Source: Bryum argenteum
Lineage: Eukaryota; Streptophyta; Bryopsida; Bryales; Bryaceae
DNA: 64,000 nt
Reading direction: 5' to 3'
Assembly (NCBI GenBank): GCA_037043015.1
Contig: CM073323.1
Location: 26,936,758 to 27,000,757 of the forward strand
Under the pieces are notes generated by a model, which saw only the letters and a program-made list of their open reading frames with translations, was not told the origin of the DNA and ran no database searches. Below are positions 59,021-64,000 of this stretch, piece by piece. Made by a program: the position numbers and the translations under genes. The first letter of the stretch is position 1, and every line of letters begins with the position of its first letter.

Positions 59021-61109
59021 CTAACGAAGAGGACATTCCTGAAGCACTTGCAGCTGTTGCGGTAACAAGTTCCAGTCACCGTACAGAGCATGAAGGAGCT
59101 GATTGCTGTGAGGCCTCAAGTTGGCTTCAGGGAGGCAGCACAGCATCCCCAACTGAAGCACGCGAGTAATCTGCTGTTTCATCACCTCGTCATCGGTGTC
59201 ATTCTCCTTGAAGAAAGCATCGATCATGTCTGCCCGGAGCCCTGTCTTGAGAATCGTTTCAGGGGGGCGTCTGAACACCATCTCCAACGCCATCACACCG
59301 AAGCTGTACACATCCGACTTCACGGAGGCAGCATCCCAGTCTTCTGAGACCAACTCCGGAGCAATGTAAGGAGAGCTCTCTCGCTCCCCGTCGACGAGGT
59401 GATTGACACCGAAATCTGTCAGCTTCGCATTCATGTGCTTATCCAGTATCACATTCCTGGGCTTGATGTCTCGGTGCAGCACAGCTGGCTTCTCCTGGCA
59501 TCCGTTGTGAATGTAATCCACGGCCGCCGCCACTCCTCGCAGAATCTCTAACCTCGATGACCATGTCAGTGTTGGAGAGTAGAGATGAGTATCTAAGAAG
59601 CCGTTGTCCATGTACTCGTAGACTAACAGGAGCTCCTCTTGCTCGTCACACCACCCCAGCAGTGTAATCAGGTTCCGGTGCCGCGATTTACCGATCAACG
59701 TGAGCAGGTTCACGTGAAACTCCTCGCCTCTCGAATTGGGAGTGAACTTTTTGATGACCACAGTCTCACCTTTGATTAGGCCCTTGTAGCAGAGGGCGTA
59801 GCTTCCCTTTTTAAAAAGTGTGAGAGAGCTGAAGCCATTTGTGGCCTCCACGAGCTCCGCGTAACTGTACCTGTGAGCACCCAGGTAGTCGCTGTAGTGG
59901 TTCACTGGCTTCGGTAACATACAAGCGTCCGTGTGCCATCGTGAAGGTGGCAACGAGATGGTCCAGTCGCCGCGCAAGGCTTGCACGAGACGATTCGTGC
60001 AAGGTCGCCATGGTGGATGCAGAAGCGTGCACAGCATCCCCAACTGCAACACGGTCATGACCTGATGTTGGCAGTCGAGCTTCAAAAACGGGTCTATCAC
60101 TTCCAGCAGCTGTCCCTTCTTGTACGCGCTCCACACCCACTCCACTAAATTCTCGTCCTCGTTCTCTTCCGAGTGGAACCCCTGTGGACGTCGCCCGCAT
60201 ACGACCTCCAGAGCCACCATGCCGAAGCTGTAAACATCCGCTTTCTTCGTCAACTGGCCGTAAAGATAGACCTCCGGCGCCATGTACCCCAACGTTCCAC
60301 CTACAGGTGTTGATGTCATTCTCGAGCAACTGGTGTGGCCTCTTAGGTGAGCTAACCCGAAGTCTCCGAGCTTGGGTGTCATTTCAGCGTCCAGAAGCAC
60401 GTTGCTGGGTTTGATGTCGCAGTGGAGAATGCACTTCTCCCATCCGCCGTGCAGGTACTCCAAAGCAGAGGCGATTCCTTGCAGAATCTGGAACCTAAAC
60501 ACAATCATCGAGCATGAGTATAGCTTCGTTTTCTGCCTAAACTGATGCAGATTCAAGCGGGTTTACTTACCGAGTTTGCCAGCTTAATGGAGACGGTAGA
60601 GATGGATAAGCGAGTTTGTGATACAAGTGCTGGTCCAAGCTTCCCTTGGCCATGAACTCATACACCAGAAGGAGCTCGTCTCCATCGTGGCACCAGCCAA
60701 GTAAAGACACCAGGTTGCGGTGGCGTAAGCGGCCCATACTCAACACTTCAGCTAGAAACTCACGTTCGCCCTGTTTCGAGTTCTTCGCCATCCTCTTGAT
60801 AGCCACCATGCTTTGATCCTCTGCGCCCTCCACGACTATCCCCTTATAAACGGAGCCAAATCCTCCTCTGCCCAGCAGCTTCTCGTTGCTGAAGTCCCTC
60901 GTGGCCACTCTGAGCTCCTCGTAACTGAGCCTGCGAGGACCGAAGTTGATAGCATCCAAATCTGACGATGATGATGCCCCCGAAAATGGGAGCACCGTCT
61001 TCTTCGATCCAGCTCGCCACTTCCTTGTTCGATTCCTCAGAAGGGGAATGAGCAGTCCTGCTAGTAGCCCAACTGACAGAGCCACCGCGATATACACCCA
61101 CACATTCAT
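59021..61109 (-). CDS. Receptor-like kinase with two tandem kinase domains
   Basis: Two exons (61109-60571 and 60494-59021) give 670 residues. A membrane helix lies at about 4-24, then a basic juxtamembrane part. Kinase 1 has LGRGGFGSV at 80-88, K105, HCD at 204-206, DFG at 224-226 and APE, and ends near 355. HCD in place of HRD makes it a non-RD kinase. Kinase 2 follows a short linker: a poor loop KKGSYALCYKG (about 408-417), K428, HRD at 520-522, DFG at 540-542 and APE at 558-560. The ATG at 61109 is the first in frame after an upstream stop at 61152-61154. Acceptor-like sites at about 61135-61148 suggest that an exon with an extracellular part may precede it, but none was recognised. The kinase sequence resembles lectin-type receptor kinases. 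Confidence 0.85.
60495..60570 (-). other. Intron of the dual-kinase receptor gene, 76 bp
   Basis: The donor CTCG|GTAAGT and the acceptor GTTTAG|GTTCC join the frames SWQTR and FQILQGIA. This restores the usual kinase sequence around the catalytic-loop helix. The phase is correct: 539 plus 1474 coding bases make 671 codons including the stop. Confidence 0.88.
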
Positions 61110-61184
61110 TGCTCGAAACACGTACTCCAGTTCTGCGAGCAGTAGCTGCTGTCAACATCGACATGTACAAGAGGGTACACACAC

Positions 61185-61340
61185 GACTCTGTTCCTTTTA
61201 AGACACTTCTTCCCGCATTGACTAACGAGACAAATCCCCTGAAAACACAAACTGTACGAAACGAATCTCTTCCATTTAAGACACTTCTTCCAGCATTGAC
61301 TAAGAAAACAAATTCCTTGAAAACACAAACTGTACGAAAC
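61185..61340. repeat. Direct repeat, 78 bp x 2, upstream of the receptor kinase
   Basis: 61185-61262 and 61263-61340 are adjacent and close to identical, sharing AAGACACTTCTTCC and AAAACACAAACTGTACGAAAC. They lie 75-230 bp upstream of the kinase ATG, in its probable promoter, leader or preceding intron. Confidence 0.85.
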
Positions 61341-63191
61341 CATGCCACCCAAATTCAAACAAGTTGCTGCAGATGCGCAACAACGTGAGCATGGATGTAC
61401 CATCACGACATCATGGCACATAGCCGTTGAATATAACGCTCAGTCAGACCAACTAAATTAGACCAACTAAATGATCAGTGGCGATCCTGATTAATAAGTC
61501 GTTTACAATCAAAAATACTGGATCTCACTTGGACAATCTCACTTGCGGAAGGTTGACTTGGATAAGTTCCCTGTTCTGATCTTTGATGACCAACAAGATA
61601 TGGCAATATAATATCTTTTTCAAATTTCTGGTAAGCTGGCGGTTTTGAGCGGATCGTGCGGATGCCTATGCAACCCACGAGAAGAGCATCATCAAGCATG
61701 CGAATTGTATGAATCTTACTAGTAATTTAGTAACCAAGTCAAGGAGGGTACCAACAAGATCTGTGTCTGTTTGTTTCATCAATGATGCTGCCTTCAAAGT
61801 TACATGTCACAAAAACAAAACACCATGGAAGCACGAGTTTCAAAAAATCAAACATTAGATTATAAACATGAAAACTCAAATCAGTGAGATGCTTGCCTTA
61901 CCATTTCGTCACTTCCGAACTGACAGATAGTTGGGCTTCAAGCAACACGCTTCTTCAAGGAGACAAAGCTCTCAGCACCAGTTTTGAATTTAGGTTGAGC
62001 TTGATCCGAAGGAGCTCCACAATCACAACAAGGAAGAATCACAGCACGTTGCATTGTTTGCAAAGAATCGCAAAACCTTAACCCCAGTTTTGAACATAAT
62101 TCAACGTGCTTCCAGATTCCGAGCTCCCACGGACATGGCCACTACACCGTCGAACTTAAACCCTAAACCCTATACCTTAGGTCCCGAATTGCGCCTTCTT
62201 CGGACTCGAAGGTTGCCTCATCTTAAGCGCTATTGATATAGTATACATACTAATGAGGATTCCCAACTACACTGATGCTAGAATAGTAAAATGCATAGCA
62301 TTTAATGCTATTTGTCATGATGCGCTCATGTCCAAGAGGGTTGAGTGTAGCATACATTGTTCCCATGCTGATAGGTATGCAGATTAACCACCACAGGGAT
62401 AGTACCTCTTTGAGGAATCTGTTATTCTGGTCAAATTTAACAGCCTTCTCGCATGTACTGTTTCTTACTTTGAAACTAGGTGATGAAATCAAGACAATGG
62501 ATAGGGTTGCAGAATGTTCAAAGGTGTTGAAGACTTTGAAGCCTATCATTTTTAAGTGTTAACCTAGAGCCCCATTGGTCTTACTGTTGAGCTATAAGTT
62601 GGTGACTCTTAGCTCAATGCCCAACCAAAAGAGGAAAGAAGACACTTATGATAGACAATATCCACAAAGTGTTGTTGCCGTTGCAAACGATACCAACTAG
62701 TTTCTCACAAAAAAAACATTGTGGACATAATCAACTATCGATTTCAAACCCTTTGTTGATCGTAGTAGACAAAAGTCTATGATCAGGGAAAAGTAGCATG
62801 TGCTAAGTTCTAGAGAAGATTAGAAGTCACCATTCGCCATGGAAGATCATGGAAACCAAGTGCATGTGCAAACCTTCTTCCTGATCCTCATACACAAGGA
62901 AAGCTGCAGCAGCTCAGGCTCAAGAATGCTATGCTAAATTCATTCTTCAAGACAGCACGATCTAGCGGTAAGAGAACAAAACTTCCGAGCTTGCAGGCAC
63001 TACAATTCCACCGGCCAGTATAAATCTACACTTCGCACCACTTTCAAGCACACCATTCGGAGCCGAAAACTTCAGATTTGACGAGATACGAGGTGCTCAC
63101 CGAGTGAAACGTTGTATGAATGATTCTCCGTGTTTCGTATTCTTCACCAGTGAGATTGCGCTTTAAATCGAGATGACTGATGGCGGTTTGC
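61341..63191. other. Intergenic region between receptor kinase and glycosidase gene
   Basis: No gene is firmly supported. Open frames of 60-100 codons (minus 61475-61699, plus 62305-62562) show no domain I recognise. Richer GC around 61900-62230 with short exon-like stretches may be a gene start or broken exon. A telomere-like motif is noted separately. Confidence 0.45.
62158..62174 (+). promoter_or_regulatory. Telobox-like motif
   Basis: Two and a half copies of the plant telomere repeat (AAACCCTAAACCCTATA) stand at this place. In plants such teloboxes are common near promoters of growth-related genes, but the two copies may also be chance. An ATG at 62136 is close by. Confidence 0.35.
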
Positions 63192-64000
63192 TTATGACCC
63201 TTCCACTAATCCTGCAGTGGCAACGGCAATTTGCGACCCTATTCGAGCATTGTTTTTAATCAACGCAATATCTGACGTTTCAGTCAAGGAAGCTCATCGG
63301 TACCAAAAGAGCACAAAAGAAACAATGAGTGATGTTCCTGACTTGTTTTTTTGAAAGAAGAAAAAAAAAAAAAGGATACTTGCAGCTAATGAAGCACCTC
63401 CAGTCAACTCATTGACACGTTTCAGTACATACGGGGTCACCGCAGCGCCCATTATGTTCTTCTCCCTGCCATAACAAATGACATTGATACATCAAAAGAT
63501 CTAGTACCTCGATGGCTCAAAACCAGCGGAAGATCATTCAAATATGTGAGAAATACGATTCCTTACTTCAGCTCTTTCAAGGAGGTCTGTATGGCAGCCT
63601 CGACAGGCTCAGCTGCAGCTGCAAAGTGAGATGGCACAGGAACAGCTACTAGAATTCCGCTTTCAAGACCCACACTCGAATTCGCTGCTGCATTACAGAA
63701 GGAACACGTCAAGAATTCGTTAAAGCAATCAATCGAATAAACACAATTCTTGCACGAACTGAATGACTTCTCGATGGTGAAATTCTCGGCTTAAGTTTGT
63801 TGTAAGAACACAAGTTAGTTAACCTCCAAGCAAGGTGATGTTACCAGTGACTGCAGCACATTCTTCTGGTGTATCCAATCGAGATGGGGCCTGCACCATG
63901 ACACGAGAATCATTAGTTACCACGAAAACAACATGAGCACACAATGAAGAAAGTGTGTTGCAGGAAGTGGTGTAAGTTCACCTTGCAGCCACTTCTAGGA
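63192..64000 (-). CDS. PUMY: Pseudouridine-5'-phosphate glycosidase, last five exons (gene runs off the window)
   Basis: This enzyme splits pseudouridine 5'-phosphate into uracil and ribose 5-phosphate in pseudouridine breakdown. Exons on the minus strand: 64000-63982 (PRSGCK), 63890-63845 (APSRLDTPEECAAVT), 63687-63567 (GLESGILVAVPVPSHFAAA to SLKEL), 63465-63380 (EKNIMGAAVTPYVLKRVNELTGG then ASLAA), 63271-63192 (NIALIKNNARIGSQIAVA, then the stop TAA at 63194-63192). All introns have GT...AG ends and the phases agree through the five exons. These are the conserved C-terminal blocks of the family. The N-terminal exons lie beyond 64000. Confidence 0.9.

Noticed and set aside
61475-61699. Minus-strand frame of 74 codons, possibly an upstream exon of the receptor kinase
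   Set aside because: The translation shows no lectin or signal-peptide features and no clear donor joins it to the kinase exon.

Overview
The window is nuclear DNA of a land plant. The evidence is a Ty1/copia retrotransposon, genes with short GT-AG introns, a plant-type receptor kinase, DC1 zinc-finger modules (a plant-specific family), a plant initiator tRNA-Met and many MITEs. A seedless plant such as a moss or other bryophyte seems plausible, but the sequence alone does not prove it. Intergenic DNA is strongly AT-rich and genes are sparse.

Layout. (1) 1-4475: 3' part of a decayed Ty1/copia element with its 3' LTR. (2) 4476-5098: a foldback and a short GC-rich patch. (3) 5099-57335: a degenerate tandem array. 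Taking the recurring 'gcttaag' site as an arbitrary phase mark, it falls into U1 (5' end lost, 5099-14044), U2 (14045-20069), U3 (20070-32867), U4 (32868-44906), U5 (44907-56871) and the stub U6 (56872-57335). A full unit holds, in order: a TTAA-flanked mobile element, a 5' fragment of a pseudouridine-5'-phosphate glycosidase gene, several kb of AT-rich spacer, a conserved leader of about 1 kb, a gene for a TKL-like protein kinase with C-terminal DC1 zinc fingers, and more spacer. Only the U1 kinase gene (10306-12084) is intact. U2 has lost its kinase by deletion. The U3 copy has one nonsense codon, the U4 copy has several lesions, and the U5 copy has a nonsense codon shared with U4 that separates the kinase from the zinc fingers. 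(4) 57336-64000: single-copy DNA with an initiator tRNA-Met, a receptor-like kinase carrying two kinase domains in one chain, and the last five exons of a pseudouridine-5'-phosphate glycosidase gene, all on the minus strand.

Because the units are paralogous they act as natural empty-site controls, so many insertions can be called with target-site duplications: a CACTA element with other elements nested in it, a Tourist-like MITE, a TA-flanked MITE, two tRNA-derived SINE copies, and a group of elements flanked by TTAA with CCC-starting ends, which is a piggyBac-like signature. The most notable points are the TTAA elements, the glycosidase gene fragment carried in every complete unit while a glycosidase gene lies about 6 kb beyond the array, the kinase-DC1 fusion family and its decay, and the dual-kinase receptor. 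All family assignments were made by reading motifs; no database search was run.
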